A DNA stretch of 64,000 nt from Buddleja alternifolia (taxonomy: Eukaryota; Streptophyta; Magnoliopsida; Lamiales; Scrophulariaceae): NCBI GenBank assembly GCA_019426215.1, contig CM033391.1, forward strand, positions 16,232,708 to 16,296,707, read 5' to 3'. Under the pieces are notes generated by a model. The model worked only from the letters and a program-made list of their open reading frames with translations. It ran no database searches and had not been told where the DNA came from. Position numbers and translations under genes: made by a program. Positions 21,312 to 33,441 of this stretch are shown here, in pieces; positions within the stretch are counted from its first letter, which is position 1; every line of letters begins with the position of its first letter.

Positions 21312-22990
21312 TCTGAATCCTTTGAAAGGTTCAAAGAGTTCAAAGCCTTAGTAGAAAATCAAACTGGGCAAAATATAAAAACTCTACAAAATTGGATCGT
21401 GGAGGAGAATATATGAGTGCCGAGTTTGATAAATTTCTTAGACAACAAGGAATAATGTTACAACTCACACCACCAGCAACTCCTCAACTAATTAGGGTAG
21501 CCGAGCGAAGGAACCGAACACTGTTAGACATGGTTCATTCTATGCTTAGTTAAATTGGTTTACCCATTTCGTTATGGGGACATGCGCTCCTTACTGCTGC
21601 TTATATATTGAACAAATGTCTCTCCAAATCCGTTCCTAAAACTCCACATGAGATGTGGAATAATAGGAAACCAAGTCTTAACCACATTAAGATTTGGGGA
21701 TGTCCTGCTTATGTCAAGAAGACTAAAATGGAGAAATTGGAGACAAGATCCCTCTTGGGACGTTTAATTGGTTATCCTGAAGATTCCATGGGATTCTTCT
21801 TTTACCTGCATGATGATCAGAGAATCATCGTGGCCCTACAAGCTCATTTCCTTGAAAATGAGTTCATCTTGGAAGGGGGCAAAGGTAGGAAAATTGTTCT
21901 AGAAGAACAAAATGAAACTCTCTCAGAGACATCTGTTCAAGAACCAAGGCCTGAACCAATAGTAGGACAACCACCACGTAGATCTGGTAGAATACCACAT
22001 TAACCTAAGATGTATGTGTATCTACTGCAGGGGAGCCAGAGCTTCACACTGTAGTACAAGATGGTCATGAAGATGATCCTTGTACCTATGATTAAGCGAT
22101 GGTGGATGTCGACACTTCAAGATGGCGAGAAGCCATGGAAACAGAGATGAACTCTATGCAATCGAACCAAGTCTGGACTTTGGTAGATTGTCCTGAAGGT
22201 ATCAAACATATATGATGTAAGTGGATCTACAAAAGAAAGATAGGTAGCGATGGCAAGGTTGATACCTTTAAAGCCAGACTCATAGCGAAAGGGTATAATC
22301 AAAGAGAAAGAATTGACTATCAAGAAACCTTTTCGCCTGTGGCCATGATAATGTCCATCCAAATACTATTATCCACAGTTGTATACTTAGATAATGAGAT
22401 ATGGCAAATGGATGTCAAAACGGCTCTCCTGAATGGATTTCTCGAAGAGGATATCTATATGGAACAACCAAAGGGTTTTGTATCTGAGACCGATATTCAT
22501 AAAGTATGTAAACTTGAGAGGTCCATCTACGATCTCAAACAAGCATCTAGAAGCTAGAATCTTCGTTTTGATGAAGTTGTAAAGGGATATGGCTACATCA
22601 AGAACGAAGATGAACCCTGTGTCTACAAGAAGACTAGTGGGAGCAAACTCTCGTTCTTAGTACTTTATGTGGATGACATTCTGCTTATAGGAAATGACGT
22701 AGGAATGCTCACCACAGTCAAGAAATGGCTTTCGAGTATGTTTTCCATGAAAAACTTGAGAGAAGCGACATACATTCTAGGAATTCGTATCTACTGAGAT
22801 AGAACGAATAGATTGGTCTCTCCTAAGCCCTTTACTTAGAAAAGGTCCTAAAGAGGTTTAGGATGGACAATTCTAAGAAAGGGTTTCTTCCTATGAGGCA
22901 TGGAGTACACTTATCCAAGTCTATGTGTCCTCAAAGTGAGGAAGATAGGTAGGAGATGAGTAACGTGCCCTATGCTTTTGCAGTTGGTAG
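21312..22990 (+). pseudogene. pol: Copia E pol, integrase end and RT, first piece
   Basis: Opens in the middle of integrase (ERFKEFKALVENQT) directly after intron-like sequence; protease, the zinc-binding part and the first half of integrase have been deleted. Continues through [13 protein letters not shown], the linker, and RT ([12 protein letters not shown], catalytic YVDD near 22668). Many stops (for example 22001, 22214, 22555, 22796) and a frameshift near 21400. Interrupted at 22990 by a solo LTR. Confidence 0.88.
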
Positions 22991-24642
22991 TGATAGGAGT
23001 CATTTTTACGTGTTATTAAGCCCCTTTGCGTTTATGTTTTAGGTTCATTTATCGCTTGATTTTGTCACTTGTGCGTTTAATTCGTGCATTAAGTAATTTC
23101 AGGCCTTAAGTGGATACAATCGAATAAATGGTGGAAAAAGGACGTATAAAACAAGTTTAGGCCAAGATGTTTCACACCTCCACGACCAAACAAGCAAGAA
23201 ACAAGCTGGAGTTAGCCAAAATCATATTTTAGTACCATTTCCGCACACCTGGGTGCCAAATCAGAAACAATCTCCACGTTGGAACGCCATTTGGATAAAT
23301 TTAGAGACCGAATTTGATGACGTGTCCTTCTACAAAGTTTTAGATCTATGTCTTATCTTTACATGGGGATTTGAATCATCCAATTCGGAGGTTTGTGGAG
23401 AAGTTTATGAATAAAACACTATCCCTGCGCTGGAAAACACGAAAGTGGCAGCTCCCATTCTTAGTAGGTGGAAAACAAGAGAATGGTAGTTCACATTCTT
23501 GGTAGATGGAAAGGAAGAGAATGGTAGCTCACATTCTTGGTAGATGGAAAGGAAGAGAATGGTAGCTCACATTCTTGGTAGATGGAAAGAAAGAGAATGG
23601 TAGGTGGAAAGAAAAGAGAATGGAAAGACATGCTCTTGGTAGGTGAATTTTTTGGCTATAAAAGGAGGATTGGAGGCCATCCTACAAACACACTTGAAAA
23701 CACATTCCCCATTGGGGGAGCCTAAACACATCCTATCATCTTCATCATCCTTAGATTAGTTATGAAGATTATCAACAACCTTTGAAGGTGAAGAAATCAA
23801 GAAGCATGGAAGAGATGAAGATCGAAGTTCAACCATCAAAAATACGAGGGAGTTTCTTAGATTTAGATTTATTTTTGTCTATGAATATGAATCTTAATTT
23901 AAGTTCCTATCTTTTATCTTTTATGATGAAATAGATTCTTCGAACTAAGGCCATGTTGAGGCTAAATTATGATAATTGAGTTATAAATTGTGTTTTTCAT
24001 ATTAATTCTATTGTTGCTTTGTGTCTTGATCTTGTTTGAATGCATCATATGCTTAGCTACCATATGCATGATTTATTGCTTAAATTATTCGTTCGAGAGA
24101 AGGTAATTTAAGGTGCAAAGAGGATCATCACATAATCCGTAAAAAAAAGGAAATTGCCCCTAGAGATAGGTAGAGATTCCCGGGTGCAGTTAGCCGGATT
24201 AATCCGGGGAAATTCTAGAACTTGAATGCATGATTGTTGGTTAGATTCTCGGATAGACATATCTAGAGAACCATCAATTAATCATAGGATTATTACAGCC
24301 GAGAAATCGGGTAGTAATTATTTAAGGTTTTTTCCATCAAAGCAACATTAGTCTAATAATATGAGAACATGTTTATAATGAAAATTGATTAATTTATGCC
24401 AACACATGTGTCTTAGTTGCTCTTTTCCATAGCTATCTTGATTTCGACATCTTGTTTCTTATATCTTACTTACATAATATTTTAGTTAATTCTTGTTTTA
24501 GTTTAAGTTCTTCAATTGCTTTAAAATCATAAACTAAAATACAAGTCCTTGAGGTTCGACAACCCGGACTTTATTGTCCACTTTATTACTACACACGACC
24601 AGTCCACTTGCTGTTTAATACACGTAAGGATTTTTCGTGTCA
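22991..24642 (+). repeat. Solo gypsy LTR in copia E
   Basis: 1652 bp, TGATAGGAGTC to TTTCGTGTCA, flanked by the exact 5-bp duplication GGTAG (22986-22990 and 24643-24647); removing it restores the RT reading of copia E. No internal region remains, so it is the product of LTR-LTR recombination. Its first bases match LTR F (26285). A 38-base unit is repeated about four times at 23445-23645 just before a TATA box (CTATAAAAG, 23656-23664). Confidence 0.93.
23445..23645 (+). repeat. Tandem 38-bp repeats upstream of the LTR TATA box
   Basis: Units read AGAATGGTAGCTCACATTCT plus TGGTAGATGGAAAGGAAG, with small changes; about four full copies and a partial one. The array ends about ten bases before CTATAAAAG. 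The position suggests repeated promoter elements; that is inference. Confidence 0.8.
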
Positions 24643-25300
24643 GGTAGCCTGATGTATGCAATGTTGTGTACCAGACCCAACATTGCTTATACTATAAGCG
24701 TGGTAAGTCGATTTCAGGCAAACCCGGGATAGAAACATTGGATAGCTGTGAAGAATATCCTAAAGTATCTCAAAAGAACTAAGGATATGATTCTCATCTA
24801 TGGAGGTGGAGACCTGAAGATGGAAGGTTATTCTGATACAGACTTTCAGTTTGATGTTGATGACCGAAAATCCACTTCAAGGTTTGTTTTTACTCTCAAT
24901 GGTGGAGCGGTGTCTTGGAAAAGTTCCAAGCAAAGCACAACAGCTGATTCCACCACTGAAGTGTAGTATGTGGCAGCCTCAGAGGCAGCTAAAGAAGCTG
25001 TTTGGATGAGAAAGTTTCTTAGAGAACTTGAATCGGTCCCTAGTGCTCAGCTCTCGTTACCACTTTATTGTGATAACAATGGAGCAATAGCGCAAGCCAA
25101 GGAACCAAGGTCTCATAACAAGTCTAAACATATTGAGAGAAGATTTCACATCATCAGGGAGATCGTTAGCAGAGGAGAGATAGCAGTGCAGAAAATAACC
25201 TCAGCTGACAATGTAGCTGACCCATTCACCAAACCACTATCTCAGGCTGTTTTGGACCGACACTTGGAAAGGATGGGTATAAGATACCACAACGAGTAGC
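24643..25300 (+). pseudogene. pol: Copia E pol, RT end and RNase H
   Basis: Continues the frame broken at 22990: LMYAMLCTRP-like region, AVKNILKYLKRTKDMILIYG, DRKSTSRFVFTLNGG, then CDNNGAIAQAKEPRSHNKSK and DNVADPFTKPLSQAV. Ends GIRYHNE with stop near 25298. In-frame stops occur near 24730 and at 24964. Followed by the tract AAGTGGAAGA and the 3' LTR. Confidence 0.88.
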
Positions 25301-25320
25301 ATTGAGTGCAAGTGGAAGAT

Positions 25321-25939
25321 TGTTAGGATTATGCCCTCAGATGCGATAGAGGATAGAATGAGTAGGGTATCTATCTTGTATTGAACTTAATTATTATTAA
25401 TAAAAGGCATTATTTAGTTTTCACTTAATTCTTATCTGCATCTATAAGTTGTGTAAAATGCTTTGCCCGTGTTTTCAGTGTGATCCCTATACTTCCTATG
25501 GGATAGTAAGAATGGCACTAGAAAAATCGACCTTGATTACTAAAACTAGTTCGCAAGTAATATGAAGTCTTTAATGGGCAAATAAAGACTTCGAATACTT
25601 GTACAATCTTAACTCTGACATGGGAGTGCCAGTCGAACACCATGTGATGGTGGGAGCTTAAGGCTGTAGGCACATCAGTGATATGCTCGAACACGACTCG
25701 CATCGGTTTTGTCACATTGGTTTTCACTCTGTGACTGTCAATGACAGAACTGATTATGCGTAATAGGTATATGTGAACCTTCGACCTGAAGTATCAGGCT
25801 GAAGGTGCACTTGTGGCGTCAAGTCTTTCACTAGAGTAGTTAGACCCAATTCACCTGTTGGTGGGGTCGACCTCGAAATGGGCAAGTGGTAGTCTTAGCA
25901 AATATCTAATATGGGATTTGTTCTCTCATAAGTGAATGA
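25321..25939 (+). repeat. 3' LTR of copia E, first part
   Basis: Starts TGTTAGGATTATGCC. Related to, but clearly distinct from, the LTR of D (shared ATGCCCTCA, ATGGGATAG). Broken after CTCATAAGTGAATGA by solo LTR G; it resumes at 59619. Confidence 0.85.
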
Positions 25940-26284
25940 TGATAAGCTCGTATTTTACACCTTTTTAAGCGTCTCTTTTCTTGTATTTTGATGAGTTCTT
26001 GAGTGTATTTATGCCACATATGCTTTGATTTTGTGATTGGTTGTGTTTTTATAGGTTATTTGAGAATTTGAGAAAAAATGAATGAAAAGATCAAAGAAGT
26101 TCTCAAAATACTCTTCTAGCCACAGCTATGAAGACCCTTAGCCATGGTGATCATGAAGGAACCTTTGTATTTTGAAGATATGAAGTTACAATTCTAAAAT
26201 AGGCAAAAAAATGTGAACAGCAGATTTTAGCCGTAGCTACTGTCTTTTTAGCCGCGGCTAAGGGCCGATTTCAGTATCTATATA
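25940..26284 (+). repeat. Solo LTR G, part 1
   Basis: Starts TGATAAGCTCGTATTTTACA. The exact duplication AATGA flanks the whole LTR (25935-25939 and 59614-59618). It is cut by gypsy element F, resumes at 33442, is cut again by Sirevirus B, and ends at 59613. Own length about 1.3 kb with no internal region. Confidence 0.88.
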
Positions 26285-27658
26285 TGATAGGAGTCGTTTT
26301 TACATAAGTTTTTAGGTCCTTTCAATGACAATACAGGCCCATGTATAGTTTATTTCGTGCCACTCGTGCGTTTAATATGTGTGTAAAGTGCTTTCAGGTA
26401 GTAAGCAACGATGGACGAAGAAAAGGGCAAAAAGACGACTCATTTACCTGACTCTGCTCAAGGCTACGCACTGAGGCACCTAGGCGCCATTTTTCTCGCG
26501 CCCAGGCATGACCCAGCAAACAAGATTAAAGCTTCGCACTGAGGCGCCTAGGCGCCTGACCCACCACGCCTAGGCGCCACATATCGCGCGCCTGGGCACC
26601 CCATTTTCCACGCCTGGGCGCCCTAGAACTTTTGCCCCAAGAAAGACACGCCACATAGGTGGCGCCTAGGCGCCGATCAACGCGCGCCCAGGCGCCGCGA
26701 TAACAAAATTTTGGAACTATAAATAGGATTTTTCAATTCATTTTGTGGGTTCGGAATCTTGGGAATTGGGAGCATTTTCTGGGGTTTTGGGCCATTATCA
26801 CTGATCTTGAAGAGCCAAGGATTGAAGCTACATCAAAAGATCTATTGCCATTCAACCTTATAGGGAGTTTCTTTCATTGTTCATTGCATTTGATGTTTAC
26901 ATTTATGTATAAGAACATGTTGAATTCTTCTATGTTGATAGTATGGGCTAAATTCATATGGTTAGGGCCTTGTAAGAATTGATTTGTGATTTATTCGAAT
27001 TATTGATAATTGTTGAATTAATTCATTTGTTGCTATGTGTTATGAATTTGTGCTTATACTCCTTACATGTGATTGATCACCATATGTTTTATCAATTGCC
27101 TAGCTTAGTATCTTGAGAAAGAGTTAAGTTAGGGTGCAAGAAATTCATAGCATCACCGATCAAATAGGAGTTGCCCTAGACATAGGTAAAGACTCCCGGG
27201 TGAAGTCTTTCGATTCTAATCCAGTAAACTCTCGTTTCTTAATGCATGCTTAGAGGTTAGATTTCCGGGTAGACATACTTAGGAAACCACCGCTTAAGTG
27301 TAGGAATATATTGTGAGACATCGAGTATTCTTTACCTTAGGAGTTTTCACCATAGCAACTAGGTCTAATAATTCAACAAGAGTCTTTGAGCGAATAAGGA
27401 TCAAATCAAGGCTTGCATGTGCCTTAGTCTATCTCTCACACTTGAGTTTCAATCTGTTGCGTGTTCTTATTTCTTTTGTTCTTTGTTTGCTTACTTGTTT
27501 TACTCTTAATTTCCGTTAATTTGTCTTTACATTTATTCGAAAATCATAAGCTAAAAATCCAAGTCTCCGTGGTTCGACAACCCGGACTTATTTTGTCCAT
27601 TTTATTACTACACGACTAGTATACTTGCTACCAAAGCACGTTAGCTTCTAGCGTGTCA
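26285..27658 (+). repeat. 5' LTR of gypsy F
   Basis: 1374 bp, TGATAGGAGTCG to CTAGCGTGTCA. A GC-rich block at about 26463-26700 is made of repeated palindromic GGCGCCTAGGCGCC-type motifs, followed by a TATA-like CTATAAATAG near 26719. Compared with 32110-33441 it has an extra motif copy (near 26543-26635) and scattered base changes. Confidence 0.93.
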
Positions 27659-27835
27659 AGTTTTTGGCGCCGTTGTCGGGGACTTGTTTATTTTGAGTTT
27701 TTGATTTTCATTTTGCTTTTGTTTTCTTTTACATTTTCATAATTATTAGTCTTTTCTTTACTTCTTGCTTTTCTTTTATTTTCGTGTTAGGTTTAATTTC
27801 GTTCTTGTGTTTAATTGTAGGTTCTTGTGTGGTGC
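27659..27835 (+). other. Gypsy F primer site and short leader
   Basis: TGGCGCCGTTGTCGGGGA at 27665-27682 matches the 3' end of tRNA-Asp with one mismatch compared with the site in J (GTTGC). Only about 150 bases of T-rich leader separate it from the gag ATG. Confidence 0.85.
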
Positions 27836-30451
27836 ATGACCCGCTCCTCAAACGAGCCTCTACACGAGTTGGAGCCCGAAATCGAACGAGTTCTTCGGGC
27901 TAGTAGGCGAACAAGGGAAATGACCAATAATCTCAACTAAAACCCGAATGGAAATTTTCCCGATATGAATTTACCGGAAAACAGGGAGTGGTCACAAGGT
28001 GTTCTACAAGCCATTCAAGTAGCACCTCCTCAACAATTTTCATCGGTTCGGGGTAGCTTGCCACCTAGGGTCCATACCATTCTGGGGCCCGTAGTCTTGC
28101 CTAATTTCTTCGCACCAAACTACCACATTCCGGCTCACATCTTTAGTATGGTGCAAGGAGAACCTTTCTATGGAGAACCGGACGAATCACCTCACGCTCA
28201 TTTAGAGACTATAGACGACGCTCTTGTGACCATTCAATATCACCCACGGGATCTTGATGCGATTCGTCTAAGAGTCTTCCATTTCTCATTAAAGCATCGG
28301 GCGACAACATGGTACAAATCCTTACCTCCGCAATCTATTACGACATGAGGTGAGTTGGTCGATGCCTTTTTAAATAAATTCTTTCCACCCTCCAAAATCA
28401 ATGAGCTCCGGAGTAATATAAAAGGGTTTAGGCAAAGGAGCAATGAGTCTTTAGCCAAGACTTGGGCTAGATATAAGGGCATGCTCCGAAAATGCCCCGA
28501 TCATAATTTTGGGTTGAATGAACAAGTACTCCATTTCTATGATGGGGTTCGGTCACGTATTCGGAATAGACTCAACGCGGGTGCGGGAGGAGATCTCCTT
28601 GGGTTAGACTGTCAAAGTGTATGGGACAAAGTAGAATAGTTGGCCCGAGAAAACGAGCTTTACCCCGACGATGAAGAGGCCTCGTCCTCTAAAAAGGTTG
28701 CTTGTATTGAGGAAGTAGTTGAGGGAGTAGTAGCCTTGGAACCGGAGGTTGGCAACGTCAATTATGTGGGGAATCACAATCAACCTCGGGTGAACTTTCA
28801 TGTACCCGAGAATTTTTCAAAAAGACCCAACCCCACACAAAACGCACAACCGGGGACCTATCAAGCTCCACGACCACCATTCAACAACCCACCCCCGAGG
28901 CAAGGCAACTTCAATGGACAAGGTCAAGGTCAAGTGCAAATGCGACCTCTCACAACCGATGAGAGACTCGATGGTCACATGAAGAAGTCCGATACGTCGT
29001 TCAACGAACTTCGGGGTATGATGAAGGACATGTTTATGGAACTGAAGGACTTGCGAACTCAAGTGGGTCAAATTTCCAATGCGGTGAATGGTAGAGCCCC
29101 GGGGACTTTACCAAGTGACACGAGGAAAAACCGGAAGGCTCAATGCAATGCCACAACCTTGAGAAGTGGAAAACAATTAGAGAATGAAACTGCCAGTAGT
29201 CCCGTGCCTGAGCGCCCTATGTTGCACGCCCAGGCGCCAGATCTGCCCTACTCTGAACAGGAGTTTCGCAGTACCACGCCTAGGCGCCCATCAGACGGCG
29301 CCCAGGCGCCGCCTTCACCTCTGCAGGATGAATCACTTCGCAGTTCCGCGCCCGAGCGCCCCATGATGAACACCCAGGCGCCACCAGACCCGCGCCTAGG
29401 CGCCAATATGCACGCCCAGGCGCCGCCTCTTGTTTCACCCGATTTTGATTCTTCCACTCCGACGCCTTCTCCTCCTATCGAGATTCGTCTCCCCTTCCCA
29501 AATGCACACAAAAAGAAGCAGAAGGAGATGGATCCGAGCTTTCTTCGGATTTTGGCAACCCTTCATGAGGTGAGGATTAACATTCCATTTATTGATGCCA
29601 TTCTCCAAATGCCAAATTATGTGAAGTTCTTCAAAGACATACTATCTAACAAACAGAAGTGGGAGGAAAAGGAGACGGTATGTCTCACTGAGGAATGTTC
29701 CGCCGTCTTGCTGAATAAATTGCCAACTAAACTCAAAGATCCCAGGAGTCTCACAATATCGTGCACTATTGGCCATCTCAAGTTTGACAAAGTTCTTTGT
29801 GATTCGGGAGCAAGTATCAATCTTCTCCCCTACTCTATTTTTAAGAAGCTAGGCTTTAGAGATCTTACGCTAACATCCATGTCCGTGCAATTGGCGGATC
29901 GCTCTATCAAGAAACCAAAGGGCATTATCGAGGATGTTATTGTACAAGTTAACAAGTTCTTTTATCCGGTCGACTTCGTGGTTCTCGAAATGGATAGTGA
30001 CATTGATGTCCTCTTGATTCTAGGAAGACCTTTCCTAGCCACTAGCAACGCCAAGATCAACATGGGAAAGGGTAGATTGACATTGAAGGTGGGTCATAAA
30101 AAGGTGATATTTGATGTTTGTCATGACATGCAACCGCCTATGGCTGATCTTACTTGTTTATATGTCGATGCTATTCACCTTTTGTTTGATGAGCAATGCA
30201 CACTTGGTAAGACTAAGAGCACTCTTACAGTGGAGGATGAGGTACCCAATGAGAAACAAGGCAAGGTGAGAAAAGATGATTTTTGCATGAAGTACATTCC
30301 ACCACATCTACGTGTTCGTGAAATCGATAAGACAAATCCGACACAAAGGGCTTATCGCAAAACACCGCAATATGAGTGGAGGCAAGTGGAACATAAGAAG
30401 AAAAAGAGGAATGGCAAGGATATTGTTGTTCTAAATGGGCCACCTATTTGA
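27836..30451 (+). pseudogene. gag: Gypsy F gag-protease
   Basis: One frame of 872 codons from MTRSSNEPLHELEPEIERVL with three stops (27938-27940, 28346-28348 as Trp to TGA, 28637-28639). The capsid region (FFAPNYHIPAHIF, HLETIDDALVTI, FHFSLKHRATTWYKSLPP, WARYKGMLRKCPDHN) is the Athila/Retrotrans_gag type. A Pro/Gln-rich linker contains repeated HAQAP-like units written in DNA with the GCGCCTAGGCGCC motif of the LTR (29201-29425). The protease has the active-site triad as LCDSGASINLLPYS (Asp-Ser-Gly at 29801-29809) and ILGRPFLATS. I see no CCHC knuckle. The frame ends in a Lys-rich tail (KKKKRNGK) with no RT after it. Confidence 0.88.
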
Positions 30452-32109
30452 ACCTTAAAGCACAGAAGTCAAGCTAATGACTATAAACAAGCGCTTCTTG
30501 GGAGGCAACCCAAGTTTGTAAGTTTTTTTTTTTTTTGTCATTTCATTTCAGTTTCTTCCGTTTTTTTTTATTAGTAGATGCATGTTTGTTTTAGTTGTCT
30601 TGTGTTTTGTTGTTGGTTGTGTTTCATTTCTCACTTCTATCCATTACTTAACGTTTTGTCTGGCTAGCATCGTTTAATGTGTAGTTGTTGCATTCATTGC
30701 TCACACCGCTGTTGCCACTCTTGGACACATTTGCATTCGAGGACTCGGGTTTGCTTTTCAGCACCCCTATGGTGACGTGCACTTTGCCCTTCTCTTTTTC
30801 GAGCATTGGGGACAATGTTCATGATAAGTTTGGGGGGGGGGGGGGGGTATACTAGATCCATTATAGTCATGTTTATTCATATTTTACATATTTCGGTCCA
30901 AGTGTGGGGGTGGTGGTGTTGTACCTCTACATGTGAAATGTGTGCAATTTTAATTTTTTTTGGATAGAATTTCAACCCTTCACCTGAGGCATTGAGCATG
31001 GTTGATTTGAATACATGGTGTGTTTTCTCTATCAATTTGGTTTTTAATGGCTATACACATCGTTCCTTGTTTGTGGGACCCTAACTAGACTAGATTGACC
31101 TTAAGATGATTCACATATACACATAAATCGAGGGTAGCGGAGTTGAGTGGACAACCATTTTGAAACACTTAAAGGCTTGATCCCGAAAATATCAACTTGG
31201 AATTTTCACATGTGTTATGAGTTGAGAACGTTAACTTCGTATGCTTAATAATAATAAAAAGAGGTTGAACATTGGTATGACTGCAAAAGTTAGGCTTAAT
31301 AGATACTGGGGGCGAAGAGCACCATGCCTAGAATACTGTACTATTATGCTAATTTGAGCTAAGCTCAAGCCAATGTAAGTGTTAAGTGAATAAGGACCTT
31401 AGGAGTGTCTCTACACTTGATACCCTAAAGCCGTTTGGTTTGGGTGTTATTGGCCTAAAGCTCGTTACAAGGGTGTCGTAGAAAGCCTAAGAGGATCGAA
31501 CATTGCACATGGTCTAGCCTCTAATGTTTCGAGTTGAAAGTGCATAAGTTAAAGCCGAAAGTGGAATGAAGTGATGAATTTTTAAGTGGCTATGAAGTTG
31601 TATTCAATTCTCGTACCATGTGAATAAGCAAAAGTTGATAAATATGAGGTTAATGCTTGAAAAGTGGTAAGAATGCCACTCGACTATAATACTTGAGATT
31701 TATTACACTACACCCTTAGGATGATCTTTTCGATGTTAAGGCGTAACATGAGCAAGTGTATGATGTGTATATATTTGTAATTTGAGCTTAAACAGATGAA
31801 TTCATACCATTGTGTGCTTTTAATCATTGTAATTTACGTTGAGTGATCGGGGTTGAAAATCTTTCGATTTTGTGGGTATATCGTCTGCAAACCCTCACGA
31901 GACTATAACTCGTCCATTGAGGTAACTCAAGGGTTCAAAGGCTTGTTGCATCCGCTAAATACAACCGTTTACTCCACGAAAGTGAGTGAGGTAGTTTCTT
32001 TTTATTTTTATTTTTTTCCCTGTGGTTGATGATGAGTTTGTATCTTGTGTTTTTTCTTGCTCGAGGACGAGCAAATGATAAGTGTGTGTGTGTGGGGGGG
32101 GGGGGGGGT
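30452..32109 (+). other. Gypsy F 3' noncoding region
   Basis: Begins with GGGAGGCAACCCAAG, a phrase typical of Athila-type elements after gag/pol. Holds GGGGACAATGTTCATGATAA then a run of about 16 G (30831-30847), AAGTGTGGGGGTGG near 30900, the phrase CTCGAGGACGAGCAAATGAT near 32062, and a second run of about 16 G (32093-32108) that is the polypurine tract. No coding region recognised. Confidence 0.75.
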
Positions 32110-33441
32110 TGATAGGAGTCATTTTTACATAAGTTTTTAGGTCCTTTCAATGACAATTCAGGCCCATATATAGTTTATTTCGTGCCACTCGTGCGTTTAA
32201 TATGTGTGTAAAGTGCTTTCAGGTAGTAAGCAACGATGGACGAAGAAAAAGGCAAAAAGATGACTCATTTACCCAACTCTACTCAAAGCTATGCACTGAG
32301 GCGCCTAGGTGCCATTTTTCTCGCGCCCAGGCGCGACCCAGCAAACAAGATTAAAGCTTCGCACTGAGGCGCCTAGGCGCCACATATCGCGCGCCTGGGC
32401 GCCCCGAAACTTTTGCCCCAAGAAAGAGACGCCACATAGGCGGCGCCTAGGCGCCGATCAACGCGCGCCCTGGCGCCGCGATAACAGAATTTTGGAACTA
32501 TAAATAGGATTTTTCAATTCATTTTGTGGGTTCGGAATCTTGGGAATTGGGAGCATTTTCTGGGGTTTTGGGCCATTATCACTGATCTTGAAGAGCCAAG
32601 GATTGAAGCTACATCAAAAGATCTATTGCCATTCAACCTTATAGGGAGTTTCTTTCATTGTTCATTGCATTTGATGTTTACATTGATGTATAAGAACATG
32701 TTGAATTCTTCTATGTTGATAGTTATGGGCTAAATTCATATGGCTAGGGCCTTGTAAGAATTGATTTGTGATTTATTCGAATTATTGATAATTGTTGAAT
32801 TAATTCCTTTGTTGCTATGTGTTATGAATTTGTGCTTATACTCCTTACATGTGATTGATCACCATATGTTTTATCAATTGCCTAGCTTAGTATCTTGAGA
32901 AAGAGTTAAGTTAGGGTGCAAGAAATTCATAGCATCACCGATCAAATAGGAGTTGCCCTAGACATAGGTAAAGACTCCCGGGTGAAGTCGTTCGATTCTA
33001 ATCGAGTAAACTCTCGTTCCTTAATGCACGCTTAGAGGTTAGATTTCCGGGTAGACATACTTAGGAAACCACCGCTTAAGTGTAGGAGTATATTGCGAGA
33101 CATCGAGTATTCTTTACCTTAGGAGTTTTCACCATAGCAACTAGGTCTAATAATTCAACAAGAGTCTTTGAGCGAATAAGGATCAAATCAAGTCTTGCAT
33201 GTGCCTTAGTCTATCTCTCACACTTGAGTTTCAATCCATTGCGTGTTCTTATTTCTTTTGTTCTTTGTTTGCTTACTTGTTTTACTCTTAATTTCCGTTA
33301 ATTTGTCTTTACGTTTATTCGAAAATCATAAGCTAAAAATCCAAGTCTCCGTGGTTCGACAACCCGGACTTATTTTGTCCATTTTTATTACTACACGACT
33401 AGTATACTTGCTACCAAAGCACGTTAGCTTCTAGCGTGTCA
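32110..33441 (+). repeat. 3' LTR of gypsy F
   Basis: 1332 bp with the same ends as the 5' LTR; the GC motif block at 32296-32480 is shorter by about one motif set. High similarity to the 5' LTR indicates a fairly recent insertion. Confidence 0.93.

Larger units (their letters stand above)
26285..33441 (+). mobile_element. Gypsy element F with gag and protease only
   Basis: Two LTRs, a tRNA-Asp-like primer site, one gag-protease frame, a 1.65-kb noncoding 3' region and no RT, RNase H or integrase. This fits the plant 'TR-GAG' type of non-autonomous gypsy elements (Athila-like gag), which need enzymes from a partner. Flanks ATATA (26280-26284) and ATAAA (33442-33446) agree at four of five bases, so the duplication is likely but decayed. 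Confidence 0.82.

Noticed and set aside
26743..26982. Open frames in the F LTRs (26743-26982 and 32524-32733)
   Set aside because: Same LTR sequence in two copies, which end in different frames after small changes; no domain, so not a gene.
31935..32156. Minus-strand open frame at the end of element F
   Set aside because: Arises from the G run and LTR; Pro/Lys-rich, no support.
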